DNA from: Tenggerimyces flavus
GTDB taxonomy: Bacteria; Actinomycetota; Actinomycetes; Propionibacteriales; Actinopolymorphaceae
NCBI RefSeq assembly: GCF_016907715.1
Contig: NZ_JAFBCM010000001.1
Location: forward strand, 7,068,001-7,132,000
DNA: 64,000 bases
Direction: 5' to 3'
This document shows, one piece after another, positions 47,457 through 57,066 of the stretch (position 1 is its first letter; each line of letters starts with the position of its first letter). The translations under genes were made by a program, and so were the position numbers. The notes below the pieces were generated by a model. It saw nothing but the letters and a program-made list of their open reading frames with translations, was not told the origin of the DNA and did no database searches.

Positions 47457-49096
47457 TAGCGAAAGAGGCGCCTGAATAGGCCCTGTATTGGGTTGCCCGC
47501 CCGCTGCTCGGTGGTCGTCCTGGTTTGATCGCCGGCAGAACCACCGTGGTCTGGTGGGGACCATGGCCGTACCCAGGCACGGCGGGCCTCGGGATCAGAG
47601 AAGGCCTGGCGCAGCTGGTCGACGTCAAACTTGATCGGGAGTGCCTTGGTGAGCAGCGCAAGACCAAGGCCGCCTGTGCGCTCGATGGCCGCGCGGTGTT
47701 CGGGTGAGGCCTCGACGTTCCAGACGCCGTTCACGATGTTGTGGTCGCCGGCCGCGACTGGTGTCGAGATCGTGAAACCGTCGGAGGTGAGTTCAACGTA
47801 GGTGTTGGCCACAGCCGGGGGTACTGAGTCGACACCTTTGTCGAACCCGACGTCGGCAAAGGGGTCGAGGGTGGCGTTGCGGCAGCCACCGCGGCCGCGG
47901 GCGATGAGAACTTGCTCGCAAGAGGGGTTAACCGCCACTAGCATTAGAGCATCGTTGGATGGCCCCACTGTCATCCCGGTGGCTTGGTAGGTGGGCAACG
48001 ACATCGAGCTGCCGATGCCGGCAAGGCCGGACGATCGGCACACGGAGTGATGCAAGCTGAACAGAACCTTCTTGGGGCCATCAAGGCCGGTAGCGGTGAC
48101 GTCGGCTTTGGCGCCGATCGGGTCGCCACACGTCTGACACGACACCGGCCATAGGTTGACCATGGCCAGCTGTACCGCATCCGTGCCAACGAACTCGGTG
48201 ATCTCCTTGCTGACGGTGTACTCGACCTGTGTCTGATCGTGAATCTTGCGACTAAGCTGGGCCCTGTAGGCCGGATCGTTTCTGCGATCGGCTAATCCGC
48301 TTTCTTCCTTCGTCGCAAGGGATCCTTCAGGTGAGAACCCAGCCTGGGGCTCGGTGCTTATCCAGCCGGTCGCTACGCGTCCGGCGCGCGTCAGTCGGTC
48401 GATGTCCTGGAGGGTGGGGATCTCGTCGGGAGGAAGTGCGTTGGAGACGGCGAGGATGATGCCCTGCAGCTGGCGCACACGATCAGCGACCAGGTCGGGA
48501 CACTCGGCTTGCCAATGGATCGGCGTATCGCGAATGCGTACGTTGATAGTGTGATCGTCAAGGTCGGCTGTGATGGCGGGTACCGGCTCGACGCTCATGT
48601 AGCCGTCGCTAGGGACCTTCAGGCCGAATTTGACATAGCTGGTCGAATCGACCATCCACTTGTTGCTTTGGCGCCGGAGCATCACATGCTCGACCGTGGG
48701 GTTAACTAGCAGGACGGGACGGTCGTCGCGCTGGCCGTGCTGCCTTGTTCCGGGCAGCAGGCTACAGACGGTGAAGTACGACACGAGTGGTGCGTTGGTG
48801 AGGCGGAGACTCGCGGTCCACTCAGCTGGCTGGCACCGCTGGTGGTGGAGTGAGGCGGCGGCGAACCCTGCAGGTGAGAAGTCCATGACTTGCACCGTGG
48901 GTCGTTCGGATCCCTGCTCCCACCCGCAGGTCTGACAGTCGCGTGGCCAAAGGTTCGCGGCCAGCTCCTCGAGTCCGCTCGCGCCGAGCTCGCGGGCAGT
49001 GCGCTGGTCCACCTCGAACGGATAGTCGTCAGGCACCCTCGGCGCGTGGGAGTTGAACCTCGCTCGTAGCTGGCGGATGCGCTTCGCCTTGCCCAC
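47456..49096 (-). CDS. Unknown protein with two Cys/His (CxxC...HHxxC) modules
   Basis: 546 residues from GTG 49096 (GGAGG about 11 bases upstream). No family recognised. Two internal copies of one module: copy 1 LWPRDCQTCGWEQG, SLHHQRCQP, then RPVLLVNPTVEHVMLRR and FGLKVPSDG (about residues 40-175); copy 2 LWPVSCQTCGDPIG, SLHHSVCRS, then LMLVAVNPSCEQVLIARG (about 315-430). CxxC plus HHxxC suggests zinc binding. A third copy is in the protein at 49845. No signal peptide or membrane segment; the C-terminus ends basic (RRLFR). The IS630 copy inserted exactly in the stop codon, and the TA duplication restored TAG. Confidence 0.8.
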   Translation of the reverse strand: MGKAKRIRQLRARFNSHAPRVPDDYPFEVDQRTARELGASGLEELAANLWPRDCQTCGWEQGSERPTVQVMDFSPAGFAAASLHHQRCQPAEWTASLRLTNAPLVSYFTVCSLLPGTRQHGQRDDRPVLLVNPTVEHVMLRRQSNKWMVDSTSYVKFGLKVPSDGYMSVEPVPAITADLDDHTINVRIRDTPIHWQAECPDLVADRVRQLQGIILAVSNALPPDEIPTLQDIDRLTRAGRVATGWISTEPQAGFSPEGSLATKEESGLADRRNDPAYRAQLSRKIHDQTQVEYTVSKEITEFVGTDAVQLAMVNLWPVSCQTCGDPIGAKADVTATGLDGPKKVLFSLHHSVCRSSGLAGIGSSMSLPTYQATGMTVGPSNDALMLVAVNPSCEQVLIARGRGGCRNATLDPFADVGFDKGVDSVPPAVANTYVELTSDGFTISTPVAAGDHNIVNGVWNVEASPEHRAAIERTGGLGLALLTKALPIKFDVDQLRQAFSDPEARRAWVRPWSPPDHGGSAGDQTRTTTEQRAGNPIQGLFRRLFR

Positions 49097-49124
49097 AGCA
49101 CACCGTCCTCCGCATCGACAGACC

Positions 49125-49139
49125 TTCCAACAGTTGGAA
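49125..49139. promoter_or_regulatory. Palindrome TTCCAACAGTTGGAA, operator candidate
   Basis: Perfect 7-1-7 dyad between the divergent 546-residue gene (start 49096) and the antitoxin gene (start 49216). AbrB-type antitoxins autoregulate through such dyads, so it may serve both genes. Confidence 0.5.
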
Positions 49140-49215
49140 TTTCCGACACCTCAGGTCATGATAGAGCTTGACGGCTGCATGGACGGCTGGCCGGACGATA
49201 TGGAGTAGCCCCAGC

Positions 49216-49551
49216 ATGAACACGGATCACCCTCAGACTTCCGAGGGGGACGACGAGGGGGTTGTCGGTCGAGCACAAGTGCGCAGTAAGAGTCAGATCA
49301 CGCTCCCTCGCGAAGTGCGCGACGCTCTCCACCTGGAGCAAGGCGACGTTGTCGAGTTCACGGTCACCCCGGATGGGGACGTGAAGTTGCGTGCGATGAC
49401 GACTATCCCGACCGATCAACGCTGGTTCTGGACCGAGGAATGGCAGGCTGGCGAGCGGGAGGCGAGCGCAGACATCGCTGCGGGCCGTACCCGCTTCTTC
49501 GAGTCCGACGAGGAGTTCCTCGCATACCTGCACGATCCGGACAAATCTTAG
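49216..49551 (+). CDS. AbrB/MazE-type antitoxin
   Basis: 111 residues. Swapped-hairpin DNA-binding domain at about 18-60: RAQVRSKSQITLPREVRDAL, EQGDVVEFTVTPDGDVKLRA. The acidic C-terminus (ADIAAGRTRFFESDEEFLAY) is the likely toxin-binding tail. ATG 49216 chosen with GGAG ten bases upstream and because the longer frame from 49168 adds unlike residues. One base before the toxin gene. Confidence 0.85.
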   Translation: MNTDHPQTSEGDDEGVVGRAQVRSKSQITLPREVRDALHLEQGDVVEFTVTPDGDVKLRAMTTIPTDQRWFWTEEWQAGEREASADIAAGRTRFFESDEEFLAYLHDPDKS

Positions 49552-49552
49552 G

Positions 49553-49843
49553 ATGCCGACGTACGAAATCTCGCCTCGGTTCGCCCGGGAACACCGCAAG
49601 CTCACTGCGGAGCAGCGCGTCCAGTTCGCAAGCGCGGTAGGGGACTTCATCGCCGAGCTTGGAACAGGCCAGTTCACCCCTCGACTCCGGGTCAAGCGGG
49701 TCCAGGGAACTGCGGGAGTGTGGGAGATGACCTGGGCGCCCGATGGTCGTGCCACCTTCGAGTTCGGACGCGGTCCCCACCCCGGCGTCCCTCACGTGAT
49801 CTGGCGTCGGATCGGCACCCACGAAATCTTCTCTAACCCGTAG
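49553..49843 (+). CDS. RelE/ParE-like toxin
   Basis: 96 residues, small basic alpha/beta protein: YEISPRFAREHRKLTAEQRV helical pair, then strands LRVKRVQGTAGVWEMTWAP, RATFEFGR and HVIWRRIGTHEIF. This is the RelE/ParE superfamily layout, with conserved Arg/Trp and a C-terminal HxIF-type end. Coupled to the antitoxin. Ends one base from the convergent ATPase gene. mRNA interferase or gyrase inhibition cannot be told apart by eye. Confidence 0.8.
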   Translation: MPTYEISPRFAREHRKLTAEQRVQFASAVGDFIAELGTGQFTPRLRVKRVQGTAGVWEMTWAPDGRATFEFGRGPHPGVPHVIWRRIGTHEIFSNP

Positions 49844-49844
49844 A

Positions 49845-51257
49845 TCATGACCCGCCCGTCGCTTTCCGCAGCTCGCCCAGGAGAGCAACTTCCTCCTGGC
49901 TCATGAGTAGAACATTAACGCGGGTCAACTCCGCGAGCAGGCCATCCGCACCGCTGTCGGCAACCTGCCGGACAGACCCGACCACAAGGACGAGACCAAT
50001 CCCCACCCCCGGCCCGGCCTTGGCGATCCGCTCCGCGGCCCGTGCTACGCGAATATCCGCAAGAACTGCTCCTGCATCGTCGACCAGAAACACGATTCCG
50101 GGACGCCCCTGGGTCACGTCGCTGGCCGGCTCGATGCGAAACGACGGTAGCGAGTTCCGACGATCAACCTCGTCCGCCCAGGCTTCAAGCAGGTTCGCAG
50201 TGGCAGTTCCTGAGCTTGTGACCTCGGCAGCGGAGGCGAAGGTGTCGGCCAGGCCTCCGTCGAGGGGATCCGCCACGATGCAATGGAAGACCGTCGAAGC
50301 GATCGCCTCGACGGCGATCACCCGCAGGTTCATGGTCTTTCCGATGCCCCGCGGGCCGGCGATCAGACCGTTCTCTACACGGACCCCGGGAGTGTGGAGT
50401 TGCCAATAGGCGGGCCCGTCCATGCCTACGCCGATCTCGAACCTGCCGGTCGCCGAATCGTAGGTGACCCCGCCGAACGGTACGAACTCCGGTAGCCAGT
50501 CCACCTCGTCGACCGAGTGGGGATCAGCAATTACACCGTGCGCCGTCACGCCAGCTGGCGGCTCGGACGGATCCAGCTCGGCGAGTGTCAGACCGATCTC
50601 ACCTGAACGCAGGACTCGCTTCAGCGGCTCGGGGTTCTCGAACATGGTTGGTTCGACCGCAGTAGACACTCCGAGAACGACGCCCCGGCAACGTCGAATC
50701 CGATCCGCGATACGTCGATCGGCCGGGTCCAGCGGGCACACCCAAACACGATCGCCACAGCGAACGACCAGGCGCTCGTCTGAAAGCCACGACGTGACCA
50801 GCCCGGTGGAGTTCACGGTTGGCTGGAACGGCGGCGGCTTCAGGCCGAAGGTTCGGTAGCGATCGACAGTCATGGCCTTGTAGCGGCCGTCGGGACCACA
50901 GGTGAGAGCTACCTCCTCAAGACTTGGATTTACCACGAGAACCGGCCAGAGTTCCGCGGTGGCCGGGTCGCCGAAAGGAACCATGATCAGTCGGGCGCTC
51001 GTCGTCTGCATCGTACGCTGGCGGGTGGACCGCACCCTCAGCGTGGACCACTGCGGCTGCTCGCAACGCGGATGGTGCAGGCTGGCTATCACCTGATGTC
51101 CTTCGTCGCTGACGACCAAGGCCGGACTGTCGACGCCGATCGGTTCACCGCATGACTGGCAGGCTCCGCTCCACAAGTTGCGAGATAGCTCCGTCAAACC
51201 ATCTGCACCCAGTTCGGAGCGGGTGAACCCATCCACGCGCAAACGCCCAACGGCCAT
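49845..51257 (-). CDS. Cys/His-module protein fused to FtsK/HerA-like P-loop ATPase
   Basis: 470 residues from ATG 51257 (TTG 51290 also possible). The N-terminal third is the same module as in the 546-residue protein: LSRNLWSGACQSCGEPIG, SLHHPRCEQPQW, LWPVLVVNPSLEEVALTC, RTFGLKPP. The C-terminal half is an FtsK/TraB/HerA-type motor: Walker A IAGPRGIGKTMNLRV (about 315), Walker B GIVFLVDDAGAVL (about 400), arginine-rich RVARAAERIAKAGPGVGIG. Such ATPases move DNA or, rarely, proteins. The Walker A Gly-Lys-Thr looks functional. No membrane segment. Confidence 0.8.
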   Translation of the reverse strand: MAVGRLRVDGFTRSELGADGLTELSRNLWSGACQSCGEPIGVDSPALVVSDEGHQVIASLHHPRCEQPQWSTLRVRSTRQRTMQTTSARLIMVPFGDPATAELWPVLVVNPSLEEVALTCGPDGRYKAMTVDRYRTFGLKPPPFQPTVNSTGLVTSWLSDERLVVRCGDRVWVCPLDPADRRIADRIRRCRGVVLGVSTAVEPTMFENPEPLKRVLRSGEIGLTLAELDPSEPPAGVTAHGVIADPHSVDEVDWLPEFVPFGGVTYDSATGRFEIGVGMDGPAYWQLHTPGVRVENGLIAGPRGIGKTMNLRVIAVEAIASTVFHCIVADPLDGGLADTFASAAEVTSSGTATANLLEAWADEVDRRNSLPSFRIEPASDVTQGRPGIVFLVDDAGAVLADIRVARAAERIAKAGPGVGIGLVLVVGSVRQVADSGADGLLAELTRVNVLLMSQEEVALLGELRKATGGS

Positions 51258-51522
51258 CCACCCATTCTCGCGGATAGAAGTGGGGCGCAACTTCGTTGGC
51301 TAGCAGCCGGCGTAGGCGCCATCCGTCGGATAGCTATCGCTGCGTCGTAGAACTCGTGTGGGCAGCGACTCCGGGTCGAACCGACTGCGGGCGGCGTTGA
51401 CGCTGGAGGGCGGCCAGCGTAGAGCTTGTCGACGCGACCGATCCGACGACAAGGGCATGTCGGCTCCAGGCCGAAGGCAGACGATCGTGAAGCAGCGGGC
51501 GGCCGCGAGGCAGAATGGCGCC

Positions 51523-52363
51523 GTGAGACTGCTGGTCTTGGGGGGCACCTGGTTCCTTGGGCGATGGATCTGTGAGCGCATTGGCTCGCGGTTGGGACGT
51601 GACCGCGTTCAATCGTGGCCGCGGCGGGTCTGACGTGGCCGGGGATCACCACCGTGAGGGGTGACCGGAGCCGTATCGTGGACATCCGACGGCTCAGCCA
51701 GCGCAGGCCCCTGTTGGCGATCTCCGGCCTGGCCGGCGCGGCGGACGTACGGAGCTTTCAAGGCCGGATGTGAACGCGCCGTCGGTATGCATGTGGATCC
51801 CGAACGGGTCTGGATCCTGCGACCTGGCGTCCTGCTGGGGCCCGTACGAGTATGTCGGGAGACTGCCCTGGCTCTTGCGCCCCATGGCCAAGGGCGGCCG
51901 AGTCTTCGCGGCGGGTAACCCAGGGCGCACCATCCAACCTGTCGATGTGCGGGACCTAGCCGAGTTCGCCCTTGATTGCATCGTTACGTCCCTCAGCGGG
52001 ACGATGAACGTCACAGCACAGTTGGAGCAAGCCACCTACGGCGCGATGCTCGAAGAATGTCGCGTCCGCACCCGCGGGGAAGCCGAGCTTGTCTGGGTAG
52101 ACGACGCCTGGCTAGAACGCCAGCAAGTACGCCAGTGGGCTGAGATTCCACTGTGGCGAACCGCCACGGGGGCCTGGAACGTTCGCTCCGATCGAGCATG
52201 GGAGGCCGGCCTCCGATGTCGGCCACTCGACGAGACTATCGCCGACACCTGGACCTGGCTCGGGAACCACGAACTCATGCGGCACGGGCGTCGGGACGAG
52301 ATCGGGCTCGCACCCGTCAAGGAGCAGGCGCTACTCGACGCCTGGCGGCAAGCACATCAGTAG
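51523..52363 (+). pseudogene. NAD-dependent epimerase/reductase (SDR), broken
   Basis: GTG 51523 starts a Rossmann motif VRLLVLGGTWFLGRWICE; the frame then shifts (ALARGWDVTAFNRGRGG), the central catalytic region with YxxxK is mostly deleted, and the last 170 residues (GNPGRTIQPVDVRDLAEFAL, GTMNVTAQLEQATYGAML, DETIADTWTWLGNHE) are in a third frame. Extended SDR protein of the RNA-binding/isoflavone-reductase-like kind. Confidence 0.8.
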
Positions 52364-53131
52364 TTGTTGAGCCACCAGCAGGCAGAGCAGGGCGTTGCGC
52401 CTCGGCGGGATGAAGTCTTCAGGTTCCACATCCTCCGCAGCCCACGCGCCGGGTAGACGAGCCTCGCCGGTCGCCGGTCGTCACAGTCGAACGCGAAGTT
52501 CGGCCAGACGAACGCCGACGGCAGCAGCACCAGGCCCGACTGCTCCGCCCACTCGGGCGACGAGCGAAGAACTTCGACCCGCAACGGATCCCCCGGCGCC
52601 TGCCGGTCGGCCCCAGCAACCCCACCACGACGATGCGTCTCTCATCAGCGCCGCGAAACTCGACGTCGTCCTCCAAGATCTCCTGGATGGTCCCCCAATG
52701 CGGCTCGATGGCGACCGTCTAGTACCGCCACAGCTCGTCCGCGAGTCGCGGCATCGCCTTCTCCTTCGAAGCGAGCAACGCGGACGCTCTGGGGAGGTTC
52801 TCGCCCCACCTCGCGTTCACGTCGCGCAGCAGGCCGTCGACGGGTTGGCTGCGCAGATGGTCCAGCTGCGCGCTGAATGAGACCTCGGTTCCGATGGCCC
52901 CGCCGAAGAAGACACTCGGCAAGCGTCGCCGAGCGGACACCAGGTTCCGCAGGAGTGCGAAGTCGAGGCTCCGGAGGTCGGCACGGATCGATTCGAACCA
53001 GGACTGGTGGACGGCCGGAACCGTCCCGGACGCCAGGGTGCACGGGCTCTCGACCACTTCCGCCATGGGCGACGTCGCCGCGCCTGCTCCACGTCGGCCG
53101 CGCTCATCCTTACCCGTATCACCCCAGCCAT
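52357..53131 (-). pseudogene. ArsR-type regulator (DUF5937-like), broken
   Basis: Parts in order: MAGVIRVRMSAADVEQAR (ATG 53131), frameshift, PAVHQSWFESIRADLRSLDF, TAG at 52719-52721 inside ELWRY-TVAIEPHW, EILEDDVEFRGADERRIVVV, a further frameshift at a G run near 52592, and GLVLLPSAFVWPNFAFDCDD, LVYPARGLRRMWN. The middle and tail match DUF5937-containing ArsR regulators, which normally end in a winged helix; that helix is not found here. Confidence 0.6.
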
Positions 53132-53409
53132 GCTTGGGGAACGCGGCTTTGCCCGCAAGGATTCGGTCAGGCCGAAATCAACGCCGATCATTACGCACTG
53201 GCTTGCTCGGCGGTAGCTCACGCTATTCACCTGATGACTCCGTACGTTCCAGGCGAGAGCCAACGGTTCACTCCTATGCGAACCGTCCGCTCCCGGCTAC
53301 CCGGGTGGGATCGTGCCTTCCCAGTCCTCGTGACCGAGTCGTCCGACCGAGCGGTCCCAGAGCGAGAGTCCCAGGGAGCCGCTCGCCGTCCGTAGAACAC
53401 ATGCTGCTA

Positions 53410-54557
53410 GTGTCCTCCGCCTGAAATTCGTTGGGTAAGTCTACGATGGGTTCGTGGCGAGGACTGGTCGGCCGAAGGCTGTGTTGGTGTTGACCGATGA
53501 CGAGCGTGCGCAGTTGGTGCGGTGGTCGCGGCGGGCGAAGTCGTCTCAGGCGTTGGCGTTGCGGTCGAGGATCGTGTTGGCCTGTGCGGTGCCGGGAGCA
53601 ATGAACACGCAGGTGGCGGCCGATCTGGGGGTGTCGGGGAACACGGTGAACAAGTGGCGGCGGCGGTTTGTGGACCGGCGGCTGGAGGGACTGGTGGACG
53701 AGCCGCGGCCGGGTCGTCCACCGTCGATCCTGTTGGACCAGGTGGAACAGGTGTTGACCGCGACGTTGGAGCAGGCGCCGCCGAACGCAACGCACTGGTC
53801 GCGGACGTCGATGGCCACCCGCAGTGGGTTGTCGCCGTCGACGGTTGGGCGGATCTGGCGCCGGTTCGAGCTGAAGCCGCATCGAACCGACGGGTTCAAG
53901 CTCTCTACCGACCCGCTGTTCGTGGAGAAGGTCGTCGACGTGGTCGGCCTGTATCGCCATCCGCCGGACAAGGCGATCGTGTTGTGTGTCGATGAGAAGT
54001 CCGGCATGCAAGCACTGGACCGCTCCCAGCCGGTGCTGCCGATGATGCCCGGCATGCCCGAGCGTCGCAGCCACGACTACGTCCGGCACGGCGCCTCAAG
54101 CCTGTTCGCCATGTTGATTACCGCGTTCAACATCGCCGATGGCACCGTCCTCACCGAAACCCATCGACGCCGCCGCGCGATCGAGTTCAAGACGTTCCTC
54201 GTCGCGATCGACAAGGCCGTCCCGACCGAACTCGACATCCACGTCGTGTGCGACAACCTGTCCACCCACAAGACCCCGGCCATCCGCGACTGGCTCGCCA
54301 AGCACCCGCGGTTCCACATGCACTTCACCCCCACCGGATCGTCCTGGCTCAACCAAGTCGAACGCTGGTTCGCCTACCTCACCACACAACTGCTCCGCCG
54401 CGGCGTCCACAAGAGCGTCCACGCACTCGAGAAAGACGTCCGCACCTGGGTCAAGAACTGGAACAACGACCCGAAACCATTCGTCTGGACCAAGACCGCC
54501 GACGAGATCCTCAACTCCCTCGCCCGATATATCCAACGAATTTCAGACGGAGCACAC
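53410..54557 (+). mobile_element. IS630-family element, apparently intact
   Basis: Inverted repeats share CTGAAATTCGTTGG and CTCCG near both ends (left 53410, right 54557), flanked by TA at 53408-53409 and 54558-54559. The right TA and the next base form the transposase TAG stop, as at the other IS630 copy's neighbour. Different subtype from the 46243 copy. Confidence 0.88.
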
Positions 54558-54560
54558 TAG
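53454..54560 (+). CDS. IS630-family transposase
   Basis: 368 residues, GTG start. N-terminal double helix-turn-helix ([34 protein letters not shown]) and DDE catalytic domain: [35 protein letters not shown]. Uninterrupted frame with all catalytic residues, so this copy may still be active. Confidence 0.95.
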   Translation: MARTGRPKAVLVLTDDERAQLVRWSRRAKSSQALALRSRIVLACAVPGAMNTQVAADLGVSGNTVNKWRRRFVDRRLEGLVDEPRPGRPPSILLDQVEQVLTATLEQAPPNATHWSRTSMATRSGLSPSTVGRIWRRFELKPHRTDGFKLSTDPLFVEKVVDVVGLYRHPPDKAIVLCVDEKSGMQALDRSQPVLPMMPGMPERRSHDYVRHGASSLFAMLITAFNIADGTVLTETHRRRRAIEFKTFLVAIDKAVPTELDIHVVCDNLSTHKTPAIRDWLAKHPRFHMHFTPTGSSWLNQVERWFAYLTTQLLRRGVHKSVHALEKDVRTWVKNWNNDPKPFVWTKTADEILNSLARYIQRISDGAH

Positions 54561-54904
54561 TCGCCGACGGCGTAGCCGGCGAGCTCGGACGTGACCGTTC
54601 CCGGTGGATGCCACTGGGTGCTGGCCGGAACGAAGGCCATGCAGGGCACGTAGAACCAATGCTCGAGCGAGCCGTTCACGCCGCGGGCGAACACATCCGT
54701 CCGCGCTGACCGGGCTGGCGGCGGTCCCCGACGCGCAGCGGCCCGAGGTGGCCGGACGGATCCGGCGCCGGATGACGGAGGTGCTCGAGACGGTGAACGA
54801 GGATCCGGCCGCCTTCCTGATCACGTCCCCGTTCACGATCGCGACCATCCGGCGACGCTGAATCCGTTTGCGGCGCCCAGCCGCGATGCGACAGGCTCGG
54901 GCGC
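54561..54904. other. Remnant downstream of IS630
   Basis: A plus-strand tail ending at 54861 reads LAAVPDAQRPEVAGRIRRRM and DPAAFLITSPFTIATIRRR, resembling the C-terminus of a regulator or methyltransferase, but nothing upstream is intact. Otherwise empty. Confidence 0.35.
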
Positions 54905-55930
54905 ATGAGCAGGCTCCCCGACACCGAGCGGCTGACGTTCCGGCGGTTCACCAATGCCGATCTCGACAACGTCGAGCAGCTCAACGGTGACGCCGAAGTC
55001 ATGCGCTTCCTCGACGGCGGTCCGCAGCCGCGGGCCGAGATCGAGGAACGGGCGCTGCCAGAGCTGATCGCCGACCAGAACGAGAACGGCCTCGGGCGAT
55101 GGGCGGCGGAGACCGTGGACGGAACGTTCGTCGGCTGGTTCTCGACGCACGCCAGGACGCCCGACGACGGTCCGATGGAGTTCTGGGCCAGCTCGGACGA
55201 CCCCACCGTCGTCTCGATCGGCTACCGCCTCAGCCGAGCCGCGTGGGGCAAGGGCTACGCGACCGAAGGCGCGAAGGCCTTGCTCCGTTGGGCATTCCTC
55301 ACCCTCGGCGCCACCGAGGTCGTCGCGTCGACGATGGCGGTCAACAAGGGATCCCGCAACGTCATGGAGAAGATCGGCCTACGCCACGACCGGACGATCC
55401 ACCTCGACTGGCCGGACCCCCTTCCCGGCACCGAGCACGGCGAGGTCGAGTACCGCCTGCACCGCGACGAGTGGATCACCCTCCGCCCCGCCCGACCGGA
55501 CGAGGCAGGGGAGCTGACCGAGCTGGTCATGAGGTCGAAGGCCTACTGGGGCTACGACGACGCGTTCATGGCCGCCTGCCGGGAAGAGCTCACCGTGCGT
55601 CCGGAGGACATCGAGCAGCGCCGGATGTTCGTCGCCACCGCCGGCGACGAGCTCGCGGCCGTCGCCACGCTCGACGGCGCGCCGCCCGACGGCGAGCTCG
55701 GCACGCTGTTCGTCGATCCCGCGTTCATCGGTCAGGGCTTGGGCAAACGCCTCTACCGGCACGTCACCGCGCTCGCTCGCGCGATGGGCTTCGCGAGCCT
55801 GTCGATCGACGCCGACCCCAACGCCGAGCCGTTCTACAAGGCGATGGGTGCGACCAGGGTCGGCAGCGCGCCGTCGGGCTCCATCCCCGGGCGCGAAGTA
55901 CCGTTGATGCGCGTCGATCTCGCGTCCTAG
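54905..55930 (+). CDS. Tandem GNAT acetyltransferase
   Basis: 341 residues, two GNAT domains. First (1-185), RimJ/RimL-like: TERLTFRRFTNADLDNVEQL, acetyl-CoA loop RLSRAAWGKGYATEGAKALL, NVMEKIGLRHD. Second (about 190-335), phosphinothricin/GCN5-like: ITLRPARPDEAGELTELVMR, LFVDPAFIGQGLGKRLYRHV, FYKAMGATRVGS. Both acetyl-CoA-binding loops (Q/RxxGxG/A) look functional. Targets unknown. Its last three bases overlap the stop of the convergent sulfatase remnant. Confidence 0.9.
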   Translation: MSRLPDTERLTFRRFTNADLDNVEQLNGDAEVMRFLDGGPQPRAEIEERALPELIADQNENGLGRWAAETVDGTFVGWFSTHARTPDDGPMEFWASSDDPTVVSIGYRLSRAAWGKGYATEGAKALLRWAFLTLGATEVVASTMAVNKGSRNVMEKIGLRHDRTIHLDWPDPLPGTEHGEVEYRLHRDEWITLRPARPDEAGELTELVMRSKAYWGYDDAFMAACREELTVRPEDIEQRRMFVATAGDELAAVATLDGAPPDGELGTLFVDPAFIGQGLGKRLYRHVTALARAMGFASLSIDADPNAEPFYKAMGATRVGSAPSGSIPGREVPLMRVDLAS

Positions 55931-56290
55931 GCGGGTACGTCGCCCACCTCGGCCTGGACGCGGGCGAGCTCCTCGGTGAGCTCCTTCACCACAGTCGCGT
56001 ACGCCGGATCGTCATACCTGCTGTGGAGTTCGCGCGGATCCCGCACGAGATCGAACAGCTCCCACTCGGGCGGCCGCGACTCCGACGACGCGCCCGCCTG
56101 GCCGAGGCCGGAGCCGTAGTAGTAGACGAGCTTGTGCTCCTTGGTCCGTACGCCGTAGTGCGAGCAGACGTGGTGCGACGTGTCGAGATGCTCCCAGTAG
56201 CGGTAGTACACCGACGCCCGCCAGTCGTCCGGTCGTTCGCCGCGCAACAGCGGCAGCAGGCTGTGCCCCTGCATCCGGGCGCGGGCGGGA
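55927..56290 (-). pseudogene. Sulfatase C-terminal fragment
   Basis: About 120 codons: GHSLLPLLRGERPDDWRASV, YYRYWEHLDTSHHVCSHYGV, KLVYYYGSGLGQ, WELFDLVRDPRELHSRYDDP, matching the C-terminal subdomain of arylsulfatase-type enzymes. The catalytic CxPxR half is absent. Confidence 0.75.
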
Positions 56291-57066
56291 CGTGTTGCTG
56301 GTCGCCATAGACGTACGCGATGGGCCGGGCGCCCTGCGAGACTGCCGCCCCAGTCTCCACGATCGGCGCCGCCCCGGCCTGCTGACGAAGCGGTGCCCCA
56401 GCCCGCCGTTCGCGGAACGATAGAACGCCTGCTGCTGTTGCCCCACGGCATATCCGACGGGCTCGGAGGTCACGGTTCCCGGCCGGCTCCCCAGTCGTCG
56501 AGGTGGGGCCACGCTCCCCAAGAGATCGGGCGACCACGTCCAAAGGCGAACGGAGTCGTCGTAGCCTCGCACGAGGACGTGCTGCTCGACTCCGTGGACG
56601 AACATCAACGGTTGACCTTGGTCGGGCCGCCCGCCCACTCGTCTGTGGCGCGGCCGCCGCCCTCGGTGTACCACCAGTGCGACACGCCGCCGGGCGATCC
56701 GGCGCGCTGGACGACGTGTTGCTGAAGGTCGTCGCGGTCACGTACGCCGTTCCCGGGATGCGTGTCCCGGTGCCCATCCACCGGGTGTCCGGTGCACGGC
56801 CGGTGCGGCCGATGATGGGAGCGAAGTCGCCATAGGTGGGGACTGGATTCGCCGATCCCAGACCACCTGCGACAGCGACGCCAGCGGCGCGGTACCTCGC
56901 AGCGCTTGAACCGCCCGACTCGGAAGCCGTCGTAGATCGGAGCGGGATTGATCACGTTGCCCGGACCCGAGTGGAGGAAGTCGATGTTGCTGTTCTGGAG
57001 GCGGTAGCCCTCGCCGAAGGGGCTTGGAGAGCCGGTGGAGCCCACAGGGGTGCAGGTTCGACCCAC
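56291..57066 (-). pseudogene. Lectin-like (PLL/DUF346-type) protein fragment
   Basis: In several frames: NVINPAPIYDGFRVGRFKRC, then HWWYTEGGGRATDEWAGGPT, FVHGVEQHVLVRGYDDSVRL, SEPVGYAVGQQQQAFYRSAN. Repeated W and VRG/YRS units suggest the beta-propeller lectin repeats often found on secreted actinomycete enzymes. At least three frameshifts. Confidence 0.45.
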
